Positions 1 to 9,327 of a stretch of DNA of 64,000 bases are shown here, one piece after another; the first letter of the stretch is position 1, and every line of letters starts with the position of its first letter. The notes under the pieces were generated by a model. That model saw only the letters and a program-made list of their open reading frames with translations. It was not told where the DNA came from and searched no databases. Origin of the DNA: Bordetella genomosp. 2 (GTDB lineage: Bacteria > Pseudomonadota > Gammaproteobacteria > Burkholderiales > Burkholderiaceae_B); the NCBI RefSeq assembly GCF_002261345.1, contig NZ_NEVT01000003.1, forward strand, positions 496,001 through 560,000. The letters are read 5' to 3'. Made by a program: the position numbers and the translations under genes.

Positions 1-483
1 ATGATCAAGGTCGCCGAGATCGACCAGGTGTCGCCGCAGGCCCTGCAGGACACGCTGGCGGTGAACCTGGTGGCGCCGCTGCTGTTGTTGCAGGGCCTGC
101 TGCCGGCGATGCGGCGACGCGGCTACGGGCGGGTCGTCAACATCGGCAGCCGCGCCGCGCTGGGCAAGCCGGGGCGGACCGCCTACGGCGCCAGCAAGGC
201 CGGCCTGGTCGGCATGACGCGCACCTGGGCCCTGGAGCTGGCGTCCGCCGGCATCACCGTCAACGCGGTGGCGCCCGGCCCCGTGGCGACCGAGCTGTTC
301 AACTTGTCGAATCCGCCCGATCATCCGCGCACCCGCGAGCTGGCGGCCGCCATCCCCGTGGGGCGCATCGGCCAGCCGGAAGAAGTGGCGCACGCGGTCG
401 CCATGCTGCTGGATCCGCGCGCCGGCTTCATCACCGGCCAGACCCTGTACGTGTGCGGCGGATTGACGGTGGGCGCGGCCTGA
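1..483 (+). CDS. SDR-family oxidoreductase, 5' partial
   Basis: C-terminal two thirds of a FabG-like short-chain dehydrogenase/reductase, an NAD(P)H-dependent oxidoreductase whose substrate cannot be told. The frame is open to the window edge. The ATG at base 1 is best read as an internal methionine, because the N-terminal Rossmann glycine motif expected in a protein of about 245 residues is absent. Visible are the catalytic serine strand (VVNIGSRAA, Ser50), the YGASK motif with Tyr62 and Lys66, and the [15 protein letters not shown] segment that follows it in FabG-like enzymes. It converges on pabBC with only 12 bases between the stop codons. Confidence 0.85.
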   Translation: MIKVAEIDQVSPQALQDTLAVNLVAPLLLLQGLLPAMRRRGYGRVVNIGSRAALGKPGRTAYGASKAGLVGMTRTWALELASAGITVNAVAPGPVATELFNLSNPPDHPRTRELAAAIPVGRIGQPEEVAHAVAMLLDPRAGFITGQTLYVCGGLTVGAA

Positions 484-495
484 GCCGCCCCGCCG

Positions 496-2352
496 TCAGC
501 CGCCGCGCAGCGTCACGTCGAACCAGCCGCGCAGTGCGTTGGACAAGCGGATGCCCCGCGCCGCGTGCAGGTCGTCGAGGGTCAATACGCGCTCCTGCGC
601 GCGCCCGGTCTCCAGCAGTTCGGCGCGCAGCACGCCCGGCAGGCAGCCGCTGGCGGGCGGCGGCGTGTACCACGCGCCGCGCACTTGCAGGTAGACGTTG
701 GTGCGGCTGCCTTCGCACAATTCGCCGCGCTGGTTCAGGAACAACAGGTCGAAGACTTCCGGGTGCGTCGCCAGCCAGGCGGCGGCCGCGCCGTACCAGG
801 GGCGGTGCGTGGTCTTGTAGCGCAGCAGCGGCTGGCCGGCATCCAGCGGCTGGTCGGCCAGCATGACTTGCTGGCCGGGCGCCAGCGGCGGCAGCGGCGC
901 GGCCTGGATGCTGTGCCGGCCGTCGCGGTCGAGCAGCAGGCGCAGGCGATGCGGTCCCGGTGTGGCCAGGGCATCCGCGGCGGCGCGCAGCGCGTCCTCG
1001 ACGGCATGGCCCGGCCACGCGTAATCGAGCGCGGCACAGGCGGCTTGCAGGCGCGCCAGGTGGCGGGCCAGCAGCGGGATGCGGCGCCCGGCATCGACCA
1101 GCAGGGTTTCGATCAGTTCGACAGACATGTGGCGTTCCAGTGCGCGGTTCGTGGGGCGTTGGTTCGTTTCATGTGGAGTGCGGGTTCGTCGGGCGTCCTG
1201 GCCGGGGCAGGGCGGGGCGTCCTGCAGGATGCGGGCCTTCCACAGGCATTCCTGCCATTCGAGTTCGGGGTCGGAGTCGTGCACGATGCCGCCGCCCACA
1301 CTGTAGACGCCGCGGCCGGCTTTATCCAGCACCAGCGTGCGGATCGCCACGTTGAGCGAGAAATCGCCGTCGGGCGCCAGCCAGCCGATGGCGCCGCAAT
1401 ACAGCCCGCGCGGCGCGATCTCCATCTGGCGGATGCGGCGCATGGCCGCCACCTTGGGCGCGCCGGTCACCGATCCGCAGGGGAACAGGGCATGCAGCAC
1501 CTGTGCCAGGGTGGCGCGCGGCGCCTGCGCGGTGACAGTGGAGGTCATGGTCCATACCGTCGGATAGCGTTCCAGCGAGAACAGCGACTCGACCCGCACC
1601 GAGCCGGGTTCGGCCAGCCGGCCCAGATCGTTGCGCAGCAGGTCGACGATCATCAGGTTCTCGGCGCGGTTCTTGGGGCTGGCGTGCAGTTCGCGGCCCA
1701 GCCGCGCGTCTTCGGCGGGGTCGGCGTGGCGCGGCGCGGTGCCTTTCATGGGGCGTACCGTCAGGCGTGCGCCGTCGCGCCGCACGAACAGCTCGGGCGA
1801 GAACGACAGCACCACGCGCTCGCCGTCGTCGATGCAGGCGCCGTGCGCCACCGGGTGCCGCGCGGCGATGTGTCGGTACAACTGCTGCGGGTCGCCCTGC
1901 ACGCGCACGTCCAGCGGCTGGGTGTAATTGACCTGGTACAACTCGCCGGCCGCGATCAGCGCGCGGATCGCCTCGATCTGGCGCAGGTAATCGGCGCGCG
2001 CCATGCGCGGCTGCAGCGATTCGATGCGGGCGCTGCCGGGGTCGGCCGGAGCCGGCCACGGCGCCTCGCGCGCCATGTGTCCGGCCACCAACGCCACCAG
2101 GCGCGGCGCGCCGTCCTCGCCGCGCGGCGCCACCGGCCGGCCGCCGGGCGGCGGCAGGGTGGTCTCGGGGGCCAGCCACTCGCCCAGTTCATAGTCCAGC
2201 AACAGCGCGACCCAATGGCCGGCGCGGCGCGCCGCCTCGATGGCGCCCAGCGCGGCCGGCAACTCATCCGGCCGGCGCGCCTCGATGCGCTGGCGCAGGC
2301 CGCGCAGGCTCAGCGCGCGGCCCGCCAGCCGGTCTTCAAAACGGCATTGCAT
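496..2352 (-). CDS. pabB: Fused aminodeoxychorismate synthase component I / aminodeoxychorismate lyase (PabB-PabC)
   Basis: Makes p-aminobenzoate for folate synthesis in the cytoplasm. Residues 1-395 are a chorismate-binding PabB domain with PMKGTAPR, a RAENLMIVDLLRNDLGR helix and FPCGSVTGAPK near residue 294. From about residue 408 (MSVELIETLL) a fold-type IV PLP lyase of the PabC family follows, with its likely PLP lysine in RYKTTHRPWY near residue 510. The fusion would carry out both the amination of chorismate and the release of pyruvate; the glutaminase subunit PabA is not in the window. The start is set at MQCRFEDRL, 618 residues; the frame stays open upstream but only through repeated DNA. 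The PabC part could also be made separately from its internal ATG. Confidence 0.9.
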   Translation of the reverse strand: MQCRFEDRLAGRALSLRGLRQRIEARRPDELPAALGAIEAARRAGHWVALLLDYELGEWLAPETTLPPPGGRPVAPRGEDGAPRLVALVAGHMAREAPWPAPADPGSARIESLQPRMARADYLRQIEAIRALIAAGELYQVNYTQPLDVRVQGDPQQLYRHIAARHPVAHGACIDDGERVVLSFSPELFVRRDGARLTVRPMKGTAPRHADPAEDARLGRELHASPKNRAENLMIVDLLRNDLGRLAEPGSVRVESLFSLERYPTVWTMTSTVTAQAPRATLAQVLHALFPCGSVTGAPKVAAMRRIRQMEIAPRGLYCGAIGWLAPDGDFSLNVAIRTLVLDKAGRGVYSVGGGIVHDSDPELEWQECLWKARILQDAPPCPGQDARRTRTPHETNQRPTNRALERHMSVELIETLLVDAGRRIPLLARHLARLQAACAALDYAWPGHAVEDALRAAADALATPGPHRLRLLLDRDGRHSIQAAPLPPLAPGQQVMLADQPLDAGQPLLRYKTTHRPWYGAAAAWLATHPEVFDLLFLNQRGELCEGSRTNVYLQVRGAWYTPPPASGCLPGVLRAELLETGRAQERVLTLDDLHAARGIRLSNALRGWFDVTLRGG

Positions 2353-2390
2353 GATATCGAGGCGCCAGGCGCCGGGTTGTAGAGAAGGCA

Positions 2391-2569
2391 GCCATCGCGA
2401 CACGACAGGTGTCAGACACCCGGCGCGCCGACCGTCGCCGTGGCGCGGGCCGGCAGGCCGGGAGTCTGACACCGCCGGGGGAGGCGGCCATCGCGACACG
2501 ACAGGTGTCAGACACCCGGCGCGCCGGCCGTCGCCATGGCGCGGGCCGGCAGGCCGGGTGTCTGACACC
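2391..2569. repeat. Tandem pair of 83-bp repeat units, each with GGTGTC-N-GACACC arms
   Basis: Two near-identical units, 2391-2473 and 2487-2569, lie 96 bases apart between uvrA and pabB. Each has a GGTGTCAGACACC arm (2408-2420, 2504-2516) facing a GGTGTCTGACACC arm (2461-2473 with one mismatch, 2557-2569). In the second unit 2504-2520 and 2553-2569 are perfect 17-bp inverted repeats around a 32-base GC-rich loop. No T-run follows, so this is not a standard intrinsic terminator. The same arms recur at 13611-13645 and 37963-37991. Confidence 0.9.
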
Positions 2570-2639
2570 CTCTGTGGGCGGCGTGTCCTGCACATCCAGG
2601 AAACCTGCCGCTCTCCCAATATGCGACTGCATGACGACC

Positions 2640-5600
2640 CTATCGTTGCTGCGCCAGGAACTCCGTCAGCACCCGTCCGGTATGGGAGCGATCGCGCAAT
2701 TCCATGACCTGCTCGGGCGAACCTTCGGCCACCAGCCTGCCGCCGCCGGTGCCGCCTTCCGGCCCCAGGTCCAGCAGCCAGTCGGCTTCGGCGATCACGT
2801 CCAGGTTGTGTTCGATCACCACCACCGTGTTGCCCGCCGCCACCAGCCGGTGCAGCACGTGGATCAGCTTTTCCACGTCGGCCATGGACAGGCCCACCGT
2901 GGGCTCGTCCAGCACATACAGCGTATGCGGAATGCGCGAGGCGCGGCCCGTGGTGATGACGCCTTCGGTCAGGCGCGCCTTGGACAGCTCGGTGACCAGC
3001 TTGATGCGCTGCGCCTCGCCACCAGACAGCGTGGGCGAGGGCTGGCCCAGGGTCAGGTAGCCCAGCCCGACGTCCTGCATCAGCTGCAGCGGCCGGTGGA
3101 TCTTCGGATGCGCGGTGAAATAGTCCAGCGCGTCATCGACCTCCATATTGAGCACTTCGCCGGCATTCTTGCCGCGCATCTGCACCGACAGCGTGTCGCT
3201 GTTGAAGCGCGCGCCGTTGCAGGCGTCGCACGGCACCTTCACATCGGGCAGGAAGCTCATCTCGATGGTGCGCATGCCCTGGCCTTCGCAGATCGGGCAG
3301 CGACCGTCGCCGGTGTTGAAAGAGAAGCGCGCCGCGCCCCAGCCGCGCATGCGCGCCTCGCGGGTATCGGCGAACTGCCGGCGCACGTCGTCCCAGAAGC
3401 CGATGTAGGTGGCCGGGCACGAGCGCGGCGTCTTGCCGATGGGGGTCTGGTCCACTTCCAGCACGCGGTCGATGGCCTGCCAGCCGGTGATTTCCTCGCA
3501 GCCGTTCCAGCGCGGCGCCTTGCCTTGCGAAACGGCCTGCACCAGGTTGTCCAGCAGCACCTCGCGCGCCAGGGTCGACTTGCCCGACCCCGACACGCCC
3601 GTGACCACGCTGAGCCGGCCCACCGGGATGCGCGCGTCGACGTGGCGCAGGTTATGGAGCCGCGCGCCGCGGATCTGGATCATGGGCGTGTCGGCCTCGA
3701 CCGGCCGGCGGCCCTGCAAGGGGTGGGCCAGTGGCTTGGCCAGGTAGCGGCCCGTCACCGACTCGGGGTTGTCGATCAGGTCCTGCGCGGTGCCCTGCGC
3801 CACCACGCGGCCGCCGCGCACGCCGGCCCCGGGGCCGATGTCGATGATGTGCGAGGCGCGGCGGATGGTGTCGTCGTCGTGTTCCACCACCACCAGCGTG
3901 TTGCCGTTGCCTTCCAGGCGCGCCAGGGCGTCGAGCAGGATGCGGTTGTCGCGCGGGTGCAGGCCGATGGTAGGTTCATCCAGCACGTAGCACACGCCCT
4001 GCAGGTTGGACCCCAGCTGCGCGGCCAGGCGGATGCGCTGCGCCTCGCCGCCGGACAGCGTGGGGGCGGCGCGGTCCAGCGCCAGGTAGTCCAGCCCGAC
4101 CTCCTTCATGAAGTTCAGGCGGCCGCGGATTTCCGCCAGGATGTCGCGCGCGATCTCGCCCTCGCGGCCGCGCGCCACCAGGCCGGTGAAGAACGTGTGG
4201 GCGTCGGATACCGGCATGGCGGCCAGCTCGGCGATCGAGCGGTCGCGCCAGCGCACCGCGCGGGCCACCCGGTTCAGGCGCTGGCCGTCGCACTCGGTGC
4301 AAACGCCGGCTTCGCCTTCGTAGGCGGCGTTCCAGGCGTTCTCCTCGCCGGTCTGCTCGGCGTCGAAGTCCTGCAGTTGCAGCCCGGTGCCGAAGCAGCC
4401 GGGGCACCAGCCGTGCTTGGAGTTGTACGAGAACAGGCGCGGGTCGGGCTCGGGAAAGCTGGTGCCGCACGACGGGCAGGCGCGCTTGACCGAGAAATGC
4501 TGCTGCTGCAGTTCGCTGTCGAGCGCTTCGTGCAGCTTGTCGACCGGCCACACCATGCTCATCACGCCCTGGCCGTGTTCCAGCGCGCTCTTGACGGCCT
4601 GGCGCAGCGCCGCCTCGTTGTCGGGATCGACCACCAGGTCGGCCACCGGCAGCTCGATGGTGTGCTCCTTGTAGCGGTCCAGGCGCGGCCAGGGGCTTAC
4701 GGGAATGAACGCGCCGTCGACCCGCAGGTGCGTATGGCCCTTCGAGCCGGCCCATTTGGCCAGGTCGGTGTAGTAGCCCTTGCGCGCGGTCACCAGCGGC
4801 GCCAGCAGGCCGATATGGCGGCCCTTGTGCTCGCGCATCAGGCGCGCCACGATCTGGTCGGCGTTCTGCGGTTCGACCGCCACGTTGCAGTCCGGGCAAT
4901 ACTGCGTGCCCAGCTTCACGTACAGCAGGCGCAGGAAGTGATGGATCTCGGTCATGGTGGCCACGGTCGACTTGCGTCCGCCGCGGCTGGTGCGCTGCTC
5001 GATCGCCACCGTGGGCGGAATGCCGAAAATCGCGTCCACGTCCGGCTTGCCGGCCGGCTGCACGATGGCCCGCGCGTACGCATTGAGCGATTCCAGGTAG
5101 CGCCGCTGCCCTTCGTTGAACAGGATGTCGAATGCCAGCGTGGACTTGCCCGAGCCGGACACGCCGGTGATCACCGTGAACTTGTCGTGCGGGATCTCGA
5201 CGTTGACGTTCTTCAGGTTGTGCTCGCGCGCATTGCGGATCTCGATCGCCTGCGCCTCGCGGCGGCGCCGCACCACCGATTGCAGCGGCGTGCCGCCGCC
5301 CGCGCCATAGGCCGCCACCGGTTCGGCCAGCACCGGCGTCAGGCCGGCCTGCTCGGCGATCTGCGCATCGGCGTCGTCGGTCACCACCACATCGCCCGGC
5401 AGCACGCTCACCGCGTAGTCGCGCAGGGCGGCGCCGGTGTGCGAACGCGGATTGTCCATCAGGTCCTGCGGCGTCCCTACGCCGACCACCTCGCCGCCGG
5501 CGTCGCCGCCTTCGGGGCCCAGGTCGATCAGCCAGTCGGCGGCGCGGATCACGTCCAGGTTGTGCTCGATCACCAGCAGCGTGTGGCCCGCCGCCAGCAG

Positions 5601-8402
5601 CTTGCGGAACGCCCGCATCAGCCGCGCCACGTCGTCGAAATGCAGGCCGGTGGTGGGCTCGTCGAACAGGAACAGGCTGCCTTTCTTGGCCACCTTGGCG
5701 GTGGCGATGCCGCTGCGCGCGGCCTCGGCCAGGTGGCCGGCCAGCTTCAGGCGCTGCGCCTCGCCGCCCGACAGGGTCGGCACGGGCTGGCCCAGCCGCA
5801 CGTATTCCAGGCCGACGTCGGCCAGCGGCGCCAGGCCGGTCTGCACGTCGCGCAGGCCCTTGAAGAAGTCCAGCGCCTCGCTGACCGTCATTTCCAGCAC
5901 CTGGTCCACCGAGGCGCTCTTGCCCAGGTGCTCGACGCGCACTTCCAGCACTTCGGGGCGGAAGCGCCGCCCGTCGCAATCGGGGCAGCGCAGGTAGACG
6001 TCGGACAAGAACTGCATCTCGACATGCTCGAAGCCGGTGCCGCCGCAGGTGGGGCAGCGGCCGTCGCCGCTGTTGAAGCTGAAGGTGCCGGCGGTGTAGC
6101 CGCGCTCGCGGGCCAGCGGCGCCTGCGCGAACAGCTTGCGGATGGCGTCGAAAGCGCCCACGTAGCTGGCGGGGTTGGAGCGCGCGGTCTTGCCGATGGG
6201 GGTCTGGTCCACCATCACCACGTCGGCGATCTGCTCGGCCCCGAGCAGGCGTTCGTAGGCGCCCGGCGCCTCGGTGGGCTTGCCCTGGTGCTTGAGCAGG
6301 GCCGGGTACAGCACGTCCTGCACCAGGGTGGACTTGCCCGAGCCCGATACGCCGGTGACGCACACCAGCCGCCCCAGCGGCAGCTCGATCGAGACATTGC
6401 GCAGGTTGTGGGCGGTGGCGCCTTCCAGCACCAGGCGCGGCGTGTTGGCGGCCACCGGCATGGGGCGCGGCGCCTCGACGCGCTGTCGTCCGCCCAGGTA
6501 ATCGCCGGTGAGCGTGGGCGTGGCGCGCAACTGGGCGGGCGTGCCGTCGAACACGATGCGCCCGCCGCGCTCACCCGGCCCCGGGCCGATGTCGATGATG
6601 CGGTCGGCCGCCACCATGACCTGCGGATCGTGCTCGACCACCACCAGCGTATTGCCGGCGTTGCGCAGCCGGTGCATGACTTCCACCACGCGGTGCATGT
6701 CGCGCGGGTGCAGGCCGATGGACGGCTCGTCCAGCACGAACAGCGTGTTCACCAGCGAGGTGCCCAGCGCCGTGGTCAGGTTGATGCGCTGCACTTCGCC
6801 GCCCGACAGCGTGCGGCTCTGGCGGTCCAGCGTCAGGTAGCCCAGGCCCACGTCGCACAGGAACTTCAGGCGCGCCCGCACTTCGCTCAGTAGCAGGTCG
6901 GTGGCCGCGTCCAGCGCGCCGCTGAACGACAGGGTGTCGAAGAACTTGCGCACGCGCTCGATGGGCAGCAGCATGACATCGTGGATCGACAGGCCAGCCA
7001 GCGATTCGAGTTGTGCGCGGGCCCACGCGGCGCTGGCCGGCATGAAGCGCTGGTAGCGTGCGTCGCCGGGCGGGAGCACTTGGTCGGCTTCCATTTTGCT
7101 GCCTAGGCGCCACAGCAAGGCGTCGGGCTTGAGCCGCGCGCCGTGGCAAGTGGGGCAGGGCGTGTAGCTGCGGTACTTGGACAGCAGCACGCGCACGTGC
7201 ATCTTGTAGGCGCGGCTTTCCAGCCAGGCGAAGAAGCGGTGCACGCCGTACCACTGGGTTTTCCAGGCGTTGTTGCCGCCCTTCCAGTCGGGGTCGCCGT
7301 GCAGCACCCAGTCGCGCTGCGCCTCGGTCATGGCTTTCCAGGGCACCGACATGGGCACGCCGGCGCGCGGCGCGTACTTGGCCATGTCGTCCTGGCATTC
7401 CTTGAACGAGGGCGTCTGCCAGGGCTTGATGGCGCCCTCGCGCAAGGTCTTGTTCTCGTCGGGAATGACCAGGCCGTAGTCGATGCCGATGACCCGCCCG
7501 AATCCCCGGCAGGTCTCGCACGCGCCCAGCGGCGAATTGAACGAGAAGCTGCTGGGCAGCGGGTCGGTGTATTCGATGTCGCAGTCGGCGCAGTGCAGGC
7601 GGTCGCTGTATTTCCACACCTGCGCATCGGCGCCGTCGTCATCCAGCACGTGCACCGCCATGTGGCCGCCGCCCATGCGCAGGGCCGTGTCCAGCGCTTC
7701 CATGACGCGCTCGCGCTCGGCGCCCGACCAGCGGAAGCGATCCTGCACCACGTGCAGGATGCGGCGCTCGCCGGCCGCCGCCGCGGCCTTGCCCTTGCCC
7801 TTGCCCGCCCGGCCCTTGCCGGCGGCCGGCGCGCGCGGCGCGGCGCTTTCTTCATGGTGCACGCGCGTATAACCCTGCTGCTCGAGAAAGCCGCGCACTT
7901 CGTCTTCGGTGAAATTGGCGGGCACCGCGATGGGGAAGGTCACCACCAGGCGCGCGTCGCCGGTGGCCGGCGACCGTTGCGCCAGCGAGGCGTGGATCGA
8001 GTCCGGCGTGTCGCGCCGCACTTCGGTGGCGCAGCCTCGGCAATACAGCTTGGCGCCGCGCGCGAACAGCAGCTTGAGATGGTCGTTCAGCTCGGTCATG
8101 GTGCCGACCGTGCTGCGCGAACTGCGCACCGGGTTGGTCTGGTCGATGGCGATGGCCGGCAGGATGCCTTCGATGCGGTCGACCTGCGGCTTGTCCATGC
8201 GGTCCAGAAACTGGCGCGCATAGGGCGAGAAGGTTTCCACGTAGCGGCGCTGGCCTTCGGCATACAGTGTGTCGAACGCCAGCGAACTCTTGCCCGAGCC
8301 CGACACCCCGGTAATGACCACCAGCTCGCCGGTGGCGAGCGTCAGGTCGAGATTCTTCAGGTTGTTCTGGCGTGCGCCGACGATGCGAATGTGGGAGCTC
8401 AT
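2640..8402 (-). CDS. Double-length UvrA-family ATPase (tandem duplicated UvrA)
   Basis: UvrA is the DNA-damage-sensing ABC ATPase of nucleotide excision repair and is normally about 940 residues; this protein has 1920. It contains two UvrA-like halves, the second starting near residue 1050. There are four Walker A motifs (GVSGSGKS near 35, 686, 1084 and 1604) and four ABC signatures (LSGGE near 534, 879, 1451 and 1792). Zinc-type CxxC pairs occur in both halves (CADC, CETC, CPTC, CPDC, CPSC, CPGC, CPIC). A low-complexity Ala/Gly/Lys stretch (GKGRAGKGKGK) interrupts the first putative UvrB-interaction region. The ATG at 8402 starts directly with the nucleotide-binding domain. A LexA box lies 62 bases upstream. 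A normal-length uvrA is expected elsewhere in the genome. Confidence 0.9.
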   Translation of the reverse strand: MSSHIRIVGARQNNLKNLDLTLATGELVVITGVSGSGKSSLAFDTLYAEGQRRYVETFSPYARQFLDRMDKPQVDRIEGILPAIAIDQTNPVRSSRSTVGTMTELNDHLKLLFARGAKLYCRGCATEVRRDTPDSIHASLAQRSPATGDARLVVTFPIAVPANFTEDEVRGFLEQQGYTRVHHEESAAPRAPAAGKGRAGKGKGKAAAAAGERRILHVVQDRFRWSGAERERVMEALDTALRMGGGHMAVHVLDDDGADAQVWKYSDRLHCADCDIEYTDPLPSSFSFNSPLGACETCRGFGRVIGIDYGLVIPDENKTLREGAIKPWQTPSFKECQDDMAKYAPRAGVPMSVPWKAMTEAQRDWVLHGDPDWKGGNNAWKTQWYGVHRFFAWLESRAYKMHVRVLLSKYRSYTPCPTCHGARLKPDALLWRLGSKMEADQVLPPGDARYQRFMPASAAWARAQLESLAGLSIHDVMLLPIERVRKFFDTLSFSGALDAATDLLLSEVRARLKFLCDVGLGYLTLDRQSRTLSGGEVQRINLTTALGTSLVNTLFVLDEPSIGLHPRDMHRVVEVMHRLRNAGNTLVVVEHDPQVMVAADRIIDIGPGPGERGGRIVFDGTPAQLRATPTLTGDYLGGRQRVEAPRPMPVAANTPRLVLEGATAHNLRNVSIELPLGRLVCVTGVSGSGKSTLVQDVLYPALLKHQGKPTEAPGAYERLLGAEQIADVVMVDQTPIGKTARSNPASYVGAFDAIRKLFAQAPLARERGYTAGTFSFNSGDGRCPTCGGTGFEHVEMQFLSDVYLRCPDCDGRRFRPEVLEVRVEHLGKSASVDQVLEMTVSEALDFFKGLRDVQTGLAPLADVGLEYVRLGQPVPTLSGGEAQRLKLAGHLAEAARSGIATAKVAKKGSLFLFDEPTTGLHFDDVARLMRAFRKLLAAGHTLLVIEHNLDVIRAADWLIDLGPEGGDAGGEVVGVGTPQDLMDNPRSHTGAALRDYAVSVLPGDVVVTDDADAQIAEQAGLTPVLAEPVAAYGAGGGTPLQSVVRRRREAQAIEIRNAREHNLKNVNVEIPHDKFTVITGVSGSGKSTLAFDILFNEGQRRYLESLNAYARAIVQPAGKPDVDAIFGIPPTVAIEQRTSRGGRKSTVATMTEIHHFLRLLYVKLGTQYCPDCNVAVEPQNADQIVARLMREHKGRHIGLLAPLVTARKGYYTDLAKWAGSKGHTHLRVDGAFIPVSPWPRLDRYKEHTIELPVADLVVDPDNEAALRQAVKSALEHGQGVMSMVWPVDKLHEALDSELQQQHFSVKRACPSCGTSFPEPDPRLFSYNSKHGWCPGCFGTGLQLQDFDAEQTGEENAWNAAYEGEAGVCTECDGQRLNRVARAVRWRDRSIAELAAMPVSDAHTFFTGLVARGREGEIARDILAEIRGRLNFMKEVGLDYLALDRAAPTLSGGEAQRIRLAAQLGSNLQGVCYVLDEPTIGLHPRDNRILLDALARLEGNGNTLVVVEHDDDTIRRASHIIDIGPGAGVRGGRVVAQGTAQDLIDNPESVTGRYLAKPLAHPLQGRRPVEADTPMIQIRGARLHNLRHVDARIPVGRLSVVTGVSGSGKSTLAREVLLDNLVQAVSQGKAPRWNGCEEITGWQAIDRVLEVDQTPIGKTPRSCPATYIGFWDDVRRQFADTREARMRGWGAARFSFNTGDGRCPICEGQGMRTIEMSFLPDVKVPCDACNGARFNSDTLSVQMRGKNAGEVLNMEVDDALDYFTAHPKIHRPLQLMQDVGLGYLTLGQPSPTLSGGEAQRIKLVTELSKARLTEGVITTGRASRIPHTLYVLDEPTVGLSMADVEKLIHVLHRLVAAGNTVVVIEHNLDVIAEADWLLDLGPEGGTGGGRLVAEGSPEQVMELRDRSHTGRVLTEFLAQQR

Positions 8403-8464
8403 GGCGGGGAGGGGAAGGGCAGGAGGAAGATGGCCGGAAGGCGACAGGATATCGCTGAAAATAT

Positions 8465-8480
8465 CTGTATATATAAACAG
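8465..8480 (-). promoter_or_regulatory. LexA (SOS) box upstream of the tandem uvrA
   Basis: CTGTATATATAAACAG fits the proteobacterial LexA consensus CTGT-N8-ACAG exactly and lies in an AT-rich stretch 62 bases before the uvrA-family ATG. On the minus strand it overlaps a TATATA stretch that could be the -10 element, so bound LexA would block transcription. Confidence 0.75.
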
Positions 8481-8562
8481 TATCTCAGATTCTCATTATT
8501 CCCGGTAGCGCGCCATCGACAGGAGGAGAATCGCCGTGGATAATGCCTATATTGTGAAAATA

Positions 8563-8581
8563 TTGTCTATATTATGGACAA
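8563..8581. promoter_or_regulatory. Candidate operator, TTGTC-N9-GACAA dyad
   Basis: A symmetric pair of five-base arms in an AT-rich stretch about 105 bases before the aldolase start. GntR-type regulators often bind dyads of this kind, but no regulator gene lies beside it. The rest of the 8403-8685 spacer holds the LexA box and a GATAAT hexamer at 8624-8629 that could be a -10 element for the aldolase-kinase pair. Confidence 0.35.
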
Positions 8582-8685
8582 ACACGGTGGCCGGTGCGGG
8601 TTCCGGCGGCTCGCCGATGCGATGATAATGAATACCGGGCGCGGGCCCCTGCCGCGCCGCCCGCCGGACCTTTTGCGAGATGCCC

Positions 8686-9327
8686 ATGAATTCTGAAGCC
8701 GCCGCCCCGCTGTCCCGATTGATGGCCGACCGCGTCGTGCCCGTGCTGCGCTACGGCGATGCCGCCACGGCCGGCTATGCGGCCGAGATCGCCATCCAGG
8801 CGGGCTGCGCCGCGCTGGAGCTGACCTGGACCATCCCCGGCGTGGCCGACCTGGTGCGCGCCCTGCGCGACAAGCACGGCGACGCGCTGACGCTGGGCGT
8901 GGGAACCGTGCTCGACGAAGCCCAGGCGCGCGAGGCGCTGGTGGCCGGCGCCGATTTCATCGTCTCGCCCGGGTTGGTGCCCGGCATTGCCGACATGGCC
9001 CACGCGGCGGGCGCGTTGTGCCTGCTGGGCGCCTTCACGCCCAGCGAAGTGCTGCAGGCCCGTCGCGCGGGCGCCGACATCGTGAAAATCTTCCCGGCCG
9101 ACACGGGCGGTCCGCGCCACCTCGCCGCACTGAAATCGGTGTTCCCCGACACGGTGTTCTGCCCCACCGGCGGCGTGACCCGGCAGAACATGGGCGAATA
9201 CTTCGCCGCCGGCGCGGCCCTGGTGGGCATCGGCGGCAACCTCTACGACAAGGCCGCCTTTGCCGCGCGCGACACCGCCGCGCTGGTGCGCCAGGTCATG
9301 CAGACGCGCGAGGCCGCCCATGGCTGA
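8686..9327 (+). CDS. eda: KDPG/KDPGal-type aldolase (2-dehydro-3-deoxy-6-phosphogluconate aldolase family)
   Basis: Class I aldolase of 213 residues that cleaves a 2-keto-3-deoxy-6-phospho sugar acid to pyruvate and glyceraldehyde 3-phosphate. The conserved ELTWTIPG strand carries the catalytic glutamate, VKIFPAD the Schiff-base lysine, and FCPTGGVT the phosphate-binding loop. Two ATGs compete, at 8680 and 8686; the second is chosen because GCGAGA sits at a workable distance from it. The next gene, a PfkB kinase, overlaps by eight bases, so the two are translated together: the kinase would make the phosphorylated substrate this enzyme splits. Whether the substrate is the gluconate or galactonate form cannot be told. 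Confidence 0.88.
   Translation: MNSEAAAPLSRLMADRVVPVLRYGDAATAGYAAEIAIQAGCAALELTWTIPGVADLVRALRDKHGDALTLGVGTVLDEAQAREALVAGADFIVSPGLVPGIADMAHAAGALCLLGAFTPSEVLQARRAGADIVKIFPADTGGPRHLAALKSVFPDTVFCPTGGVTRQNMGEYFAAGAALVGIGGNLYDKAAFAARDTAALVRQVMQTREAAHG

Noticed and set aside
2409-6893. Open frame of 1494 codons on the plus strand opposite uvrA
   Set aside because: Product is low-complexity (Gln, His, Gly, Arg, Val rich) as expected for the antisense of a GC-rich gene; the minus strand codes a clear UvrA.
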